NCBI RefSeq assembly: GCF_046530675.1
Contig: NZ_CP172558.1
Coordinates: forward strand, 124,001-188,000
DNA length: 64,000 bases
Origin: Chitinibacter sp046530675
Lineage (GTDB): Bacteria > Pseudomonadota > Gammaproteobacteria > Burkholderiales > Chitinibacteraceae
Reading direction: 5' to 3'
Every line of letters starts with the position of its first letter. Position 1 is the first letter of the stretch. Positions 1 to 8,732 of this stretch are shown in pieces. Below the pieces are notes generated by a model. The model did no database searches. It was not told the origin of the DNA and saw only the letters and a list, made by a program, of their open reading frames with translations. A program made the translations under genes and the position numbers.

Positions 1-1
1 G

Positions 2-250
2 CTACTGTCGAGCAGCGACCCTCAAGTCCTTTCTTTTATTGGTAGCAATAGTGAGGTACTAAGTCACTCGGATATGGATTTGATCCGGGTAATTGAGGAT
101 ATAGTAGACGTCATGATCGCAAAAAATCTGTTGCGGCTAACAGATCTTCCTTTAGCCGCTCAAAAGAAACTTCTCTCTCGTAAGACGCTTAGGCAGCATT
201 TAAGCAATAGTTTGGATTTATTAGTCGACAATGATCAAGGCTTACTTTAA
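2..250 (+). CDS. C-terminal part of a small conserved proteobacterial protein ('tryptophan synthase beta-like')
   Basis: The frame is open from the window edge to TAA at 248-250, giving the last 82 residues; the start lies outside the window. The visible part is helical and rich in charged residues, with the stretches DLIRVIEDIVDVMI and TDLPLAAQKKLLSRKTLR. This resembles, from memory, the tail of a short family often annotated as tryptophan synthase subunit beta-like protein, although it has no tryptophan synthase catalytic domain. Its function is unknown to me. A strong hairpin terminator follows 60 nt downstream, so the gene ends its transcription unit here. The coding call is fairly safe; the family name is from memory. 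Confidence 0.7.
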   Translation, partial: LLSSSDPQVLSFIGSNSEVLSHSDMDLIRVIEDIVDVMIAKNLLRLTDLPLAAQKKLLSRKTLRQHLSNSLDLLVDNDQGLL

Positions 251-307
251 TTTCTAGGCATTAAACCGCGCAGCAAATACTAGCCATATATGCAGATTAA
301 ACGGGGC

Positions 308-347
308 ATAAAAAAATCCAACCTCAAAGAGGTTGGATTTTTTTATT
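308..347. terminator. Bidirectional rho-independent terminator
   Basis: A perfect 15-bp stem (311-325 with 329-343) with a 3-nt AAA loop has A and T tracts on both sides. It can end transcription of the plus-strand gene before it and of the minus-strand rpoD/tRNA-Ile unit. Confidence 0.9.
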
Positions 348-348
348 T

Positions 349-631
349 TGGTGGGCCCCCCGAGAGTCGAACTCGGCACCAACGGATTCTGGTTTGTGTA
401 GCTTTCGCTACTCCCTGGACTATGCCTTCACCATGGTTTTCACTTTAGGTGGGTGCCGTCTAGTCTCTACACCTTCAACAGTACTTTCACACTGAAGCTT
501 GGCTCGGCGTCGCCCTATGCATTTCTGCACTTAGATTTCGCCGAATTTGACACCATCCCATATGCCGTTTCCAAACATATGGCACAAATTTTATGAGTCC
601 GCTGCTCTAACCAAGCATGAGCTAGAGGCCC
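349..631 (-). tRNA. ileX: tRNA-Ile(CAU), interrupted by a group I intron
   Basis: The exons are 631-593 (39 nt) and 388-349 (40 nt, with encoded CCA at 351-349). Joined, they fold as a complete cloverleaf: acceptor GGGCCTC with GGGGCCC (one G-U pair), D stem GCTC/GAGC, anticodon stem GCGGA/TCCGT with loop CTCATAA, T stem CCGAG/CTCGG with loop TTCGACT, and A73. The anticodon is CAU. The GGGCC acceptor and A73 fit the minor isoleucine tRNA that TilS converts to lysidine at C34, rather than elongator methionine tRNA; this is an inference from resemblance. The gene begins only 13 nt after the rpoD stop codon, so it may be processed from the rpoD transcript. The intron sits at 592-389. Confidence 0.93.
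389..592 (-). ncRNA. Group I intron (204 nt) in the anticodon loop of tRNA-Ile(CAU)
   Basis: The insert follows the anticodon CAT directly and ends in G before AATCCG of the 3' exon. Its internal guide GTG (585-583) can pair with the exon CAT with a U-G pair at the splice site, as group I introns require. Visible elements are a P2 hairpin (CCATATG/CATATGG) and a P9 hairpin (GTAGC/GCTAC), both with GAAA loops, the segment TCAAATTCGGCGAAATC, and the P7 strands GACTA and TAGTC. These match, from memory, the 205-nt self-splicing intron of Azoarcus tRNA-Ile(CAU), differing mainly in stem bases. There is no reading frame for a homing endonuclease. It should be removed before the tRNA can be used. 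Confidence 0.95.
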
Positions 632-644
632 GAAAGTCGCTATT

Positions 645-2579
645 TTACTGCTCGCTGGACGCGTTTTCAATGAAAGATTTCAATCTTTCTGAACGCGTTG
701 GGTGACGCAGCTTACGCAGTGCCTTGGCTTCGATCTGACGGATACGCTCGCGCGTTACGTCAAACTGTTTGCCCACTTCTTCCAGAGTATGATCCGTACT
801 CATGTCGATACCGAAGCGCATGCGCAGCACTTTGGCTTCGCGTGGCGTCAGGGTATCGAGCACTTCCTTGGTCGCTTCACGTAGGCCAGCGTATACGGCA
901 GCATCAGCTGGTGCCATATTGTTCTGGTCTTCGATAAAGTCACCCAGGTGCGAGTCGTCGTCATCACCAATCGGTGTTTCCATCGAAATCGGTTCTTTGG
1001 CGATTTTCAAAATCTTACGGATTTTGTCTTCCGGCATTTCCATGCGTTCAGCCAACTCTTCCGGCGTCGCTTCCAAACCAGTTTCTTGCAAAATTTGGCG
1101 CTGAATACGGTTCATCTTGTTGATCGTTTCGATCATATGTACCGGAATCCGGATCGTACGTGCCTGGTCGGCAATCGAGCGGGTAATCGCCTGACGGATC
1201 CACCAGGTGGCATAGGTCGAGAACTTGTAACCGCGACGATATTCGAACTTATCCACCGCTTTCATCAAGCCGATATTGCCTTCCTGAATCAGATCAAGGA
1301 ATTGCAAGCCACGGTTGGTATATTTTTTCGCAATCGAAATCACCAGACGCAAGTTAGCTTCAATCATTTCACGTTTGGCACGGCGTGCTTTGGCTTCGCC
1401 GGTGCTCATTTGTCGTGAAATTTCTTTCAATTCTTTGATGCTGATCCGAGCCTGGTCTTGCAATTCATTCAGCTTTTGCTGCTTTTCCATGATCGCGTGC
1501 TTGTAGCGATACATCACGCCCGAATACCCATGCTCAGCCGCGATTTCTTCCGGCACCCAAGTCAAATCCGTTTCACGGCCAGGGAAGGTTTTGATGAAGT
1601 GCTCACGCGGCATACCAACACGGCGCGTACACAAATCCATAATCTGACGCTCATGCGTACGGATATCGTCAACCATACCGCGCATCACGTCACACAATGA
1701 TTCAACCTGACGCGCAGAAAAACGGATGTTCTGGAATTCGGCGGCAATGGCCTGTTGATACTCTTGATACTTGGCGCTCGCAGTACCTTCCTTATCCAAA
1801 GTGGCCAGCATTTTGGCATAGAGGGCACGGATATTATCGAACACTTCGCGCGCTTGGGTTTTCAACAATTCAAGATTAGCGCTGGCAGCTGCTGCACCAC
1901 CATCATCCTCGTCTTCATCCTCGTCATCGCTGGCATCATCTGCAATTGCATCAGGATCAGGCAAATCGGGTTCTTGCTCTTCTTCCTCAACCGCATTCGG
2001 GTCGATAAAGCCATCAATGACGTCATCAATGCGAATTTCGTCATTCAAGCCTTGGTCGACCAAATCAATAATCTGACCAATGGTCGTTGGACACGCTGAA
2101 ATAGCGGTGATCATGTGCCGCAAGCCATCTTCGATGCGTTTGGCAATTTCGATTTCGCCTTCGCGCGTCAATAGCTCGACCGTGCCCATTTCCCGCATAT
2201 ACATACGCACCGGATCGGTCGTGCGGCCAAACTCGGCATCGACGGATGACAGCGCGGCTTCGGCTTCTTCTGCAGCATCTTCGTCAGCAACTGCCGCAGG
2301 AGCATCAGACATAAGCAGGTCTTCGGCATCAGGCGCTTCATCATAAACCTGAATGCCCATATTCGAGATCATGCTGATGATGCCTTCAATCTGTTCGGCA
2401 TCCAGCATATCTTCTGGAAGATGGTCATTGATCTCTGCGTAAGTGAGGTAGCCGCGCTCTTTACCCAGTACGATCAGCGACTTGAATTTCGCCTTGCGTG
2501 CCTCGGGATCAAGCTTTTCAGTCTCGTCCTTACCCATTAATTCTGAATTTTCTTTATCGTGTTTTTTATCTGCTGCCAT
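645..2579 (-). CDS. rpoD: RNA polymerase primary sigma factor RpoD (sigma-70)
   Basis: At 644 residues it is near the usual proteobacterial length of 610-670. The housekeeping sigma factor directs core RNA polymerase to most promoters. Region 1.1 is at the N terminus, then a long acidic non-conserved region (run of D and E near residues 210-235), region 2 at about 407-486 with the -10 recognition motif TYATWWIRQAITRSIADQAR, and region 4.2 at about 590-625 with VTRERIRQIEAKALRKLR. I chose ATG at 2579, giving MAADKKHDKEN; the frame stays open 18 codons further upstream, but that extension is hydrophobic and unlike the family. It follows dnaG after 111 nt and is the last protein gene of the macromolecular synthesis operon. 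Confidence 0.97.
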   Translation of the reverse strand: MAADKKHDKENSELMGKDETEKLDPEARKAKFKSLIVLGKERGYLTYAEINDHLPEDMLDAEQIEGIISMISNMGIQVYDEAPDAEDLLMSDAPAAVADEDAAEEAEAALSSVDAEFGRTTDPVRMYMREMGTVELLTREGEIEIAKRIEDGLRHMITAISACPTTIGQIIDLVDQGLNDEIRIDDVIDGFIDPNAVEEEEQEPDLPDPDAIADDASDDEDEDEDDGGAAAASANLELLKTQAREVFDNIRALYAKMLATLDKEGTASAKYQEYQQAIAAEFQNIRFSARQVESLCDVMRGMVDDIRTHERQIMDLCTRRVGMPREHFIKTFPGRETDLTWVPEEIAAEHGYSGVMYRYKHAIMEKQQKLNELQDQARISIKELKEISRQMSTGEAKARRAKREMIEANLRLVISIAKKYTNRGLQFLDLIQEGNIGLMKAVDKFEYRRGYKFSTYATWWIRQAITRSIADQARTIRIPVHMIETINKMNRIQRQILQETGLEATPEELAERMEMPEDKIRKILKIAKEPISMETPIGDDDDSHLGDFIEDQNNMAPADAAVYAGLREATKEVLDTLTPREAKVLRMRFGIDMSTDHTLEEVGKQFDVTRERIRQIEAKALRKLRHPTRSERLKSFIENASSEQ

Positions 2580-2625
2580 GACTCTACTTGGTGTGTCTAG
2601 CAAAACCGCCAATTCTACCAGAACA

Positions 2626-2642
2626 AGGGACACCTTGTCCCT
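2626..2642 (-). other. Hairpin in the dnaG-rpoD intergenic leader
   Basis: A 7-bp perfect stem (2626-2632 with 2636-2642) with a 3-nt loop lies in the 111-nt gap between dnaG and rpoD, without a following U run. In E. coli the dnaG-rpoD mRNA is cleaved in this interval; a processing or stabilising role here is only an inference. Confidence 0.4.
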
Positions 2643-2690
2643 GTACTCAGACTCATTTGGCCGAAATTTGCTGAATTTATAAGAAAAACT

Positions 2691-4628
2691 TTATTTACGT
2701 GATAGCAATGCCAAATATTCTTCACACTCGGCATCAGTCAGCCCTCCATTACTGGCGCGATATTCCAGTTGAGCCTTGCGATCCAGTGTAGAACTTCGTA
2801 ACTGACTTTGCGCCGCCGTTTTCAGCGTATCTTGCAATTCGGCCACCAATTCTTCATCGTCAAAACGATCAAACATACCCTGAGAATCTGCCTGCACCTG
2901 CTGCAGACGCACATACAACGCATCGCCACGCCAATGTTCCAGCAAAGCCTGTGGTTTGATATCGGGGTTCGAGCGCACATACTGCAGCACCAAGCGCACG
3001 GCACCGGCAAAACCTTGTTGCGGCCAATCGACCTCTGCCGCCTCGCATGCAGCCAACAAACCTGGCTTGAACAAGATCAGCTGCAAAATGCGCAATAATG
3101 GATCTTGCTGAGGGCGCGGCGGCAAAGGGACACGCTGCGGCTCATCATTACGCCAACCGCGCCCCTGCCCCCCCGAAAAAGCGCGCTTAGGCAGCCATGG
3201 TTTTCTTTGTCCAAACTGAGCCTGCCGCCGAGTATTAGCATTAGCGTCCATCACCTCTTGCGCGACATCAGCAACCGATACATCAGGCAGGTATTTTCCT
3301 GCAGGGCAATCACTACGAGACTTAGAAGAAGATACCCCTGATAGCAACAAATTCATCTCTTCCATTGTCAACTGACACAATTCCGCGAGCCGCTTACTTA
3401 GCATCAACTTTAATATCGGAGCCAGAACGAGCTGCTCCAGATAAGGCTGGGTTAGCCTCAGCAGCTTTGCCCGCCCCTCTTCCATCGTCAAATCCACTTG
3501 CGCCGATAATTCTTTCAGCAAATATTGCGACAAAGGCAATGCATCTTGCGCAATTAATTGCTCGAATTGCGCTTTGCCAAACTCCTGCACATACGAATCC
3601 GGATCATGCTCGGGCGGCAGAAAGAGGAAACGCAACTCTTTGCCGTCACGCACCTCGGGAATACTATTTTCCAGCGCCCGCCACGCCGCACGCCGTCCGG
3701 CTTTATCGCCATCAAAACCAAAAACCACTTCGTCGGCAAGTTTCAATAATTTGCGAATATGCTCGGGCGTACACGCCGTCCCCAACGACGCCACTGCGTA
3801 TTCAACGTCGTGCTGATGCAACATCACGACGTCCATATAGCCCTCTACAACCAAAACACGACCATGATCGCGAATCGCCGCGCGCGCCTGCGGCAAGCCA
3901 TATAATTCGTGCCCTTTCACAAAAACCGGCGTTTCAGGCGAGTTAAGGTATTTAGGCTCGCCCTGCCCCATGATGCGCCCACCAAAACCAATAATCTGGC
4001 TACGCTGATTCATAATCGGAAACATCACACGATCACGAAATCGATCATAGCGCTGGCGAGTTTCTTCATTCTGAATCACCAAACCCGCCTCCACCAAAAC
4101 CGCATTCCAGTCGTAATCGGGAAATACAGCTTTCAACGCGGGTTTACCAAACTCACCACCAGCAAAACCCAAACCAAAACGCGCCGCCGTCTTACCTGTT
4201 ACACCGCGTTTTTTGAAATATTCAATTGCTTGCGGTGCTGTTTTAAGCTGACCGCGATAAAAGTCGAACGCCGTTTTCAGTACATCGTAAATGCCGGGCG
4301 CCTTTTTTTGCTCTTCGGTTTGTGGCTTGTCTTCCACAGGCACCTGCATGCCGACCGACTCGGCTAATTGACGCACAGCATCAGGAAAACCGAGCGCCTG
4401 ATGCTCCATCACAAAACTGAGCGCCGAGCCATGCGCCCCACAGCCAAAGCAGTGATAAAACTGCTTGGTTTGACTAACGGTAAATGAAGGGGATTTTTCT
4501 TTGTGAAACGGGCAGCACGCCATGTAATTCTGGCCCGCTTTTTTCAGCGGCAGATAGCGCTCAACCACGTCGACAATATCCACGCGATTGAGCAAATCCT
4601 GAATAAAGTCCTCAGGGATGCGCGCCAT
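2691..4628 (-). CDS. dnaG: DNA primase DnaG
   Basis: This 645-residue protein makes RNA primers for the lagging strand at the replication fork. The N-terminal CHC2 zinc-binding domain is intact (C39, H42, C60, C63, in CPFHKEKSPSF and HCFGCGAHGS). The TOPRIM catalytic core follows, with VVEGYMDVV (metal-binding Glu) and GFDGDKAGRRAA (the DxD pair) around residues 255-320. The C-terminal third, which in the family binds DnaB helicase, is less conserved and begins after a polar linker rich in R, G and Q near 470-500. Length is slightly above E. coli DnaG (581). It lies between yqeY and rpoD in the macromolecular synthesis operon. Confidence 0.97.
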   Translation of the reverse strand: MARIPEDFIQDLLNRVDIVDVVERYLPLKKAGQNYMACCPFHKEKSPSFTVSQTKQFYHCFGCGAHGSALSFVMEHQALGFPDAVRQLAESVGMQVPVEDKPQTEEQKKAPGIYDVLKTAFDFYRGQLKTAPQAIEYFKKRGVTGKTAARFGLGFAGGEFGKPALKAVFPDYDWNAVLVEAGLVIQNEETRQRYDRFRDRVMFPIMNQRSQIIGFGGRIMGQGEPKYLNSPETPVFVKGHELYGLPQARAAIRDHGRVLVVEGYMDVVMLHQHDVEYAVASLGTACTPEHIRKLLKLADEVVFGFDGDKAGRRAAWRALENSIPEVRDGKELRFLFLPPEHDPDSYVQEFGKAQFEQLIAQDALPLSQYLLKELSAQVDLTMEEGRAKLLRLTQPYLEQLVLAPILKLMLSKRLAELCQLTMEEMNLLLSGVSSSKSRSDCPAGKYLPDVSVADVAQEVMDANANTRRQAQFGQRKPWLPKRAFSGGQGRGWRNDEPQRVPLPPRPQQDPLLRILQLILFKPGLLAACEAAEVDWPQQGFAGAVRLVLQYVRSNPDIKPQALLEHWRGDALYVRLQQVQADSQGMFDRFDDEELVAELQDTLKTAAQSQLRSSTLDRKAQLEYRASNGGLTDAECEEYLALLSRK

Positions 4629-4646
4629 GACGTCCGCCCTTTCGCC

Positions 4647-5087
4647 TTAACCCAAACGCGCTTTGATCAACTTACTCACTTCAGCCATATCGGCGCGGCC
4701 GGCCATTTTCGGTTTCAGATCAGCCATGATTTTACCCATGCTAGCCGGAGCATTACCGTGCGTCGCGATGGCCTCATCGAGGAAAGTGGCAATTTCTTCG
4801 GCACTCAATTGCTGCGGCATATAGTCAGCGAGCACGACCAGCTCAGCCTTTTCCTTGTCCGCCAGATCCAGACGTTGTGCAGCTTCAAATTGAGAAATAC
4901 TATCTTTGCGCTGCTTGACCATTTTTTCGATGATAGTCGCGATATCGGTATCGGAGAGCTCGATACGCTCGTCGACCTCGCGCTGCTTCATCGCTGCCAA
5001 GAGCAAACGAATCGTCCCGAGACGTTCAATCTGCTTTTCTTTCATTGCCGTTTTCATATCAGCGGTAATTTGCGCTTTCAAACTCAT
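4647..5087 (-). CDS. yqeY: GatB/YqeY domain protein
   Basis: The 146-residue protein is a stand-alone YqeY domain, related to the C-terminal tRNA-binding tail of the amidotransferase subunit GatB. Its cellular role is not established; a link to tRNA is inferred from the family. Recognisable segments are MKEKQIERLGTIRLLLAAMKQ near the N terminus and VVLADYMPQQLSAEEI in the middle. I took ATG at 5087 because a GGAG ribosome site lies 7 nt before it; an in-frame codon 15 nt upstream is less well placed. It sits between rpsU and dnaG, a usual position in betaproteobacteria, 18 nt before dnaG. Confidence 0.93.
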   Translation of the reverse strand: MSLKAQITADMKTAMKEKQIERLGTIRLLLAAMKQREVDERIELSDTDIATIIEKMVKQRKDSISQFEAAQRLDLADKEKAELVVLADYMPQQLSAEEIATFLDEAIATHGNAPASMGKIMADLKPKMAGRADMAEVSKLIKARLG

Positions 5088-5139
5088 TTTTAGCTCCAGC
5101 ATTCATCGACGGTGTAACAGTATAACGAGCATAAACAAC

Positions 5140-5164
5140 AAAAGGTCGCACACGGCGACCTTTT
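5140..5164 (-). terminator. Hairpin between rpsU and yqeY
   Basis: A 9-bp stem (5140-5148 with 5156-5164) with a 7-nt loop is followed on the minus strand by TTGTTGTTTAT. It probably causes partial termination after rpsU, so that rpsU is made in excess over dnaG and rpoD, as known for this operon in E. coli. Confidence 0.7.
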
Positions 5165-5184
5165 GCTTTATTGCAGACTAACTC

Positions 5185-5397
5185 TTAGTAGAGTTTAGCT
5201 GGCAATTGCTGGCTACGCAGACGTTTGTGTTGACGCTTAACAGCGGCAGCCAATTTACGTTTACGTTCAGCAGTTGGCTTCTCATAGAACTCGCGAGCAC
5301 GAAGTTCGGTGAGCAGGCCAGTTTTTTCAACAGAACGCTTGAAGCGGCGCATTGCTACTTCGAACGGTTCGTTTTCTTTAACGCGAACTGAAGGCAT
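5185..5397 (-). CDS. rpsU: 30S ribosomal protein bS21
   Basis: A 70-residue, strongly basic protein with the full bS21 signature: MPSVRVKENEPFEVAMRRFKR at the start, then a Lys/Arg-rich helix ending in KRLRSQQ. It binds near the platform of the small ribosomal subunit and helps base pairing of the Shine-Dalgarno sequence with 16S rRNA. The length is that of the family. It is the first gene of the macromolecular synthesis operon, with a sigma-70 promoter 65-93 nt upstream of its ATG and a hairpin just after its stop. Confidence 0.97.
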   Translation of the reverse strand: MPSVRVKENEPFEVAMRRFKRSVEKTGLLTELRAREFYEKPTAERKRKLAAAVKRQHKRLRSQQLPAKLY

Positions 5398-5461
5398 TAA
5401 TCGAGTCCTGTGTAAATAAAAGCTTTAGCCAAACTGGCTAGAGAAACTAGTAAAGGGTGGC

Positions 5462-5490
5462 ATTATCCCCAATTTATTCACGCTTGTCAA
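5462..5490 (-). promoter_or_regulatory. Sigma-70 promoter of the rpsU-yqeY-dnaG-rpoD operon
   Basis: On the minus strand a perfect -35 TTGACA (5490-5485) and a -10 GATAAT (5467-5462) are separated by exactly 17 bp, 65 nt upstream of the rpsU start codon. Confidence 0.85.
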
Positions 5491-5573
5491 AGCATGAAAA
5501 GCATCAAAGACTTTATTGTTGCGCCCACGCCAGCTACCATAGTGTTTTTGTAGCATTCATTTAGGTTAGCAAT

Positions 5574-6596
5574 ATGTTGGTTTTGGGGATTGAATCATCC
5601 TGCGATGAAACGGGTGTTGCATTATACGACACCGAAAACGGCTTACTAGCCCATCAATTACACACCCAAATTGCCATGCACAGCGAATATGGCGGGGTCG
5701 TACCTGAGCTCGCTTCGCGCGACCATATTCGTCGTGTTTTACCACTCACCACTGCCTGCCTGATCGATGCGAAACGCGAGTTAGCCGATATTGATGCCAT
5801 TGCCTACACCGCCGGACCCGGCTTGGCCGGCGCATTACTGGTTGGTGCCTCGGTTGCAAATGCAATGGCGTTCGCACTTGGCAAACCAACTATTGCAGTT
5901 CACCATTTAGAAGGTCACCTACTCTCACCTTGCCTTTCCAATCCTGCGCCTGATTTCCCATTTGTTGCGCTCTTGGTGTCTGGCGGACATACACAGTTAA
6001 TGGCGGTACGCGGTATTGGCCAATATGAATTGCTCGGCGAAACAGTTGACGATGCCGCCGGAGAAGCATTTGATAAATCAGCAAAGCTATTGGGCTTGGG
6101 CTATCCCGGCGGCCCTGCACTCTCCAAACTGGCCGACACTGGCGATGCAACTCGATTTACCCTGCCGCGCCCCATGTTGCATTCAGGTACTCTCGACATG
6201 AGCTTTTCCGGACTAAAGACCGCCGTATTGCAGTTGGTGAACCAGCAATCGAAAGACGCACCACTTGACGATGCGACCCGTGCGGACATTTGTTCTGCAT
6301 TTCAGGCCGCCATTGTCGAGGTATTAGTCAAAAAATCATTAGCAGCACTAAAACAAACCGGCATGCAACGTTTGGTTATTGCTGGCGGCGTCGGAGCTAA
6401 CAAGCAACTGCGTGCAGCGCTCGACGATGCCGCACAAAAACGCAAGCTGGAAGTCTTCTATCCGCCGATGGCACTCTGCACCGACAATGGCGCAATGATC
6501 GCTTATGCAGGCGCACAACGATTGAAGTTTCAACAAATGGCGGGGTCCTTTGCTATTCAGCCACGCTGGGATCTGGGTAGCCTGCCAAACGCATAA
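5574..6596 (+). CDS. tsaD: tRNA N6-adenosine threonylcarbamoyltransferase TsaD
   Basis: TsaD transfers threonylcarbamoyl to A37 of ANN-decoding tRNAs, working with TsaB and TsaE. The 340-residue length is typical. The N terminus MLVLGIESSCDETGVALYD is the classic signature; metal ligands H111 and H115 are in HHLEGHLLSP at the family positions, and further nucleotide-binding segments are VSGGHTQL, AGEAFDKSAKLLGLGYPGG and ALCTDNGAMIAYAG. It is transcribed away from rpsU, a common arrangement beside this operon. The gene is single, with a hairpin 20 nt after its stop that serves mainly the opposite strand. Confidence 0.97.
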   Translation: MLVLGIESSCDETGVALYDTENGLLAHQLHTQIAMHSEYGGVVPELASRDHIRRVLPLTTACLIDAKRELADIDAIAYTAGPGLAGALLVGASVANAMAFALGKPTIAVHHLEGHLLSPCLSNPAPDFPFVALLVSGGHTQLMAVRGIGQYELLGETVDDAAGEAFDKSAKLLGLGYPGGPALSKLADTGDATRFTLPRPMLHSGTLDMSFSGLKTAVLQLVNQQSKDAPLDDATRADICSAFQAAIVEVLVKKSLAALKQTGMQRLVIAGGVGANKQLRAALDDAAQKRKLEVFYPPMALCTDNGAMIAYAGAQRLKFQQMAGSFAIQPRWDLGSLPNA

Positions 6597-6610
6597 CAAA
6601 TCATAAATAA

Positions 6611-6645
6611 AAAAAGACGGTTAACGACCTTTCTCGTTAACCGTC
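6611..6645 (-). terminator. Rho-independent terminator of ppiD
   Basis: A perfect 12-bp stem (6616-6627 with 6634-6645) is followed on the minus strand by an uninterrupted run of T. It ends the minus-strand ppiD unit; the plus side lacks a good T run, so any effect on tsaD would be weaker. Confidence 0.88.
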
Positions 6646-6688
6646 TCATTCCTTAAGCCCGATAATGATTCACCAGGCTTTGCCATTG

Positions 6689-8524
6689 TTATTCAGCCTT
6701 TTTAAGCAACTGCTTACTGTATTGCACCTTGATATCTTTTTTGATGGCCTCCATAAAGGCAGACAATTCAACCTGTGCATACATTTTTGATAGCTCTTCA
6801 TCCAGCTTGAATTTGTTCTCTGGATTCAGCGTCGGAGCAGCTATCGTTTTACCCACCTTGTAAAGCACATAACCTTTACCGGGGACATTAGCACCAACAT
6901 AAGCTGACTGCTGACGGTTATCCGCTTTAAAAATCGCCTGCAATTCTGGCTGCGCAAGCCCTGGCGCACCAAGGCGACCAAGCTGCTGCACCTCACCCCA
7001 ACTCACCGCAACAGCAGAACCCGCATTCAATGCCTTAAGCTTGGCCTGACCATCAACCTCAGCCAACTTCAATGCTTTTTCCTGCTTCAGCTTGGCAACA
7101 ATACCTGCCTTCACGTCGGCCAATGTCTGAACTTGAGCAGACTTAAACTCAAGCACCCGCGCCGAAATCAGCTGACCACGAGCCAACTCAATTGCCTCAG
7201 AATTGTGTTTTTTCTTCAGTACATCATCCGAAAAAACTGCCTCAAGCAATTTCGGATTATTCAGCAGTGACTCTTGCGCCTGAGCACGTGTCACCCAACC
7301 GCTTTGATTGATCTTGAGTTTTAACTCATTAGCAACAGGTTTCAAACTATCTGCCTGCTGATAAACCAACTCATTGAATTTTTCAGATTGCGACTGAAAA
7401 GCAGCCAATGCCTTCTCAAGCTTCAACTTTTCTTCGATTTGTGGCTTCACTTCAGCAAATGTCGCACCTTTAATATCATCCAGCTTCAAGATATGAAATC
7501 CGAAATCGGTTTCCACCAAATCACTGATTTGCCCCTTAATTAACTTAAAGGCAGCATCTTCAAAAGGCTTAACCATCGCCCCCTTAGCAAAAAAACCCAA
7601 ATCACCACCATTGGCAGCAGAACCCGGGTCTTGTGATTTCGTCTTGGCCAGGGCCGCAAATTGCGCAGGATTTTTCTTCACTTCAGCCAAAATTTGCAAT
7701 GCTTGCGCACGCACTTTGGCTTTTTCTTCTGCCTTCATTTCTTTTGAAGTCGTCAACAGGATGTGGCTGACTTTACGTTCTTCTTTAGCAAGATCTGCTT
7801 TGTGCTCGTCGAAATACTTCTGCACATCGGCATCAGCAAGCTGCTGCTGCGCGGCCAGCTCGGCTTGCGAGAAGACCACATATTCAAGCTTGACCATATC
7901 AGGTGATTTGAATTGAGCCTGATTGGCATCGTAGTATTTTTTGACTTCAGCATCGTCAACTGATACCTGATTGAGATACAAGTCAGCAGCCAGCACCGCA
8001 ACGGATACCTCGCGCTTTTCCCCCATCAAGGCATTCAGGCGCTGCAATTGGGTATTAGACACAAAACCAGTTTGCACCACACCATCCATCAGTTGACGCA
8101 AAAGAATATCTTGCTTCAGTTTGTCTTCAAACATGGCAGGGGTCATTTGCCGAGATGCAAGTAACTCCTGATAACGCTGAGCATCAAACTTGCCATCAAC
8201 TTGAAAAGCAGGGATTGTCGCAATACTATCGCGCAAAGTAGCATCAGGCACGGCCAGACGCAGCTCACGTGCTTTTTCCAGCAACAATTGCTGGCGAACC
8301 AATTGCTCGACGATCATGGGTTTCATTTCATTTGACACTGCCTGATTACCGATTGCTTCGGCAAGTTCACGCTGAGTAATTCGCGATTTACCCACCTTGG
8401 CAAGATAATCCTCCCCTCCCATTGCGCTGTAACCACTAAAGCCGATTCCGACAACAAGCCCCAGTGAAATCAAACCCAGAACAATTTGAACGGCAGTTTT
8501 ATTATTGTGTACGAAATCAAACAT
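6689..8524 (-). CDS. ppiD: Periplasmic folding chaperone / peptidyl-prolyl isomerase PpiD
   Basis: The 611-residue protein is anchored in the inner membrane by one segment near residues 13-35 (VQIVLGLISLGLVVGIGF), the rest facing the periplasm. A SurA-like N-terminal region is followed by a parvulin domain at about 245-350 (KVSHILLTTSKEM, NGGDLGFFAKGAMVKPFE, DFGFHILKLDDI) and a long C-terminal chaperone part. In the family it assists proteins leaving the Sec translocon. I chose ATG at 8524 (MFDFVHNNKTA) because GGAG precedes it and the anchor begins at the expected distance; the frame is open 31 codons further. It closes the tig-clpP-clpX-lon-hupB cluster, after tRNA-Asp. Confidence 0.94.
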   Translation of the reverse strand: MFDFVHNNKTAVQIVLGLISLGLVVGIGFSGYSAMGGEDYLAKVGKSRITQRELAEAIGNQAVSNEMKPMIVEQLVRQQLLLEKARELRLAVPDATLRDSIATIPAFQVDGKFDAQRYQELLASRQMTPAMFEDKLKQDILLRQLMDGVVQTGFVSNTQLQRLNALMGEKREVSVAVLAADLYLNQVSVDDAEVKKYYDANQAQFKSPDMVKLEYVVFSQAELAAQQQLADADVQKYFDEHKADLAKEERKVSHILLTTSKEMKAEEKAKVRAQALQILAEVKKNPAQFAALAKTKSQDPGSAANGGDLGFFAKGAMVKPFEDAAFKLIKGQISDLVETDFGFHILKLDDIKGATFAEVKPQIEEKLKLEKALAAFQSQSEKFNELVYQQADSLKPVANELKLKINQSGWVTRAQAQESLLNNPKLLEAVFSDDVLKKKHNSEAIELARGQLISARVLEFKSAQVQTLADVKAGIVAKLKQEKALKLAEVDGQAKLKALNAGSAVAVSWGEVQQLGRLGAPGLAQPELQAIFKADNRQQSAYVGANVPGKGYVLYKVGKTIAAPTLNPENKFKLDEELSKMYAQVELSAFMEAIKKDIKVQYSKQLLKKAE

Positions 8525-8610
8525 GGACGACCTACTCCTGCTTTTTATATGCGCGCTATCATGCCAGATAGTGACTTGCATGTCTTTACCGGAGGCCACA
8601 TTCTGCGCAT

Positions 8611-8642
8611 AAAACAAAAGGGCAAACTAGACGTTTGCCCTT
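8611..8642 (-). terminator. Terminator after tRNA-Asp
   Basis: A perfect 10-bp stem (8618-8627 with 8633-8642) with a 5-nt loop, followed on the minus strand by TTGTTTTAT, begins 9 nt after the tRNA-Asp gene. Confidence 0.8.
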
Positions 8643-8650
8643 GAGATTTT

Positions 8651-8727
8651 TGGCGGAGTGGACGGGACTCGAACCCGCGACCCCCGGCGTGACAGGCCGG
8701 TATTCTAACCAACTGAACTACCACTCC
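8651..8727 (-). tRNA. aspT: tRNA-Asp(GUC)
   Basis: A 77-nt cloverleaf with encoded CCA: acceptor GGAGTGG/CCACTCC, D arm GTTC...GAAT, anticodon stem CCGGC/GCCGG with loop CTGTCAC (anticodon GTC), and T arm GCGGG with loop TTCGAGT. It lies between hupB and ppiD, a usual place in betaproteobacteria. Confidence 0.97.
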
Positions 8728-8732
8728 AAAGT

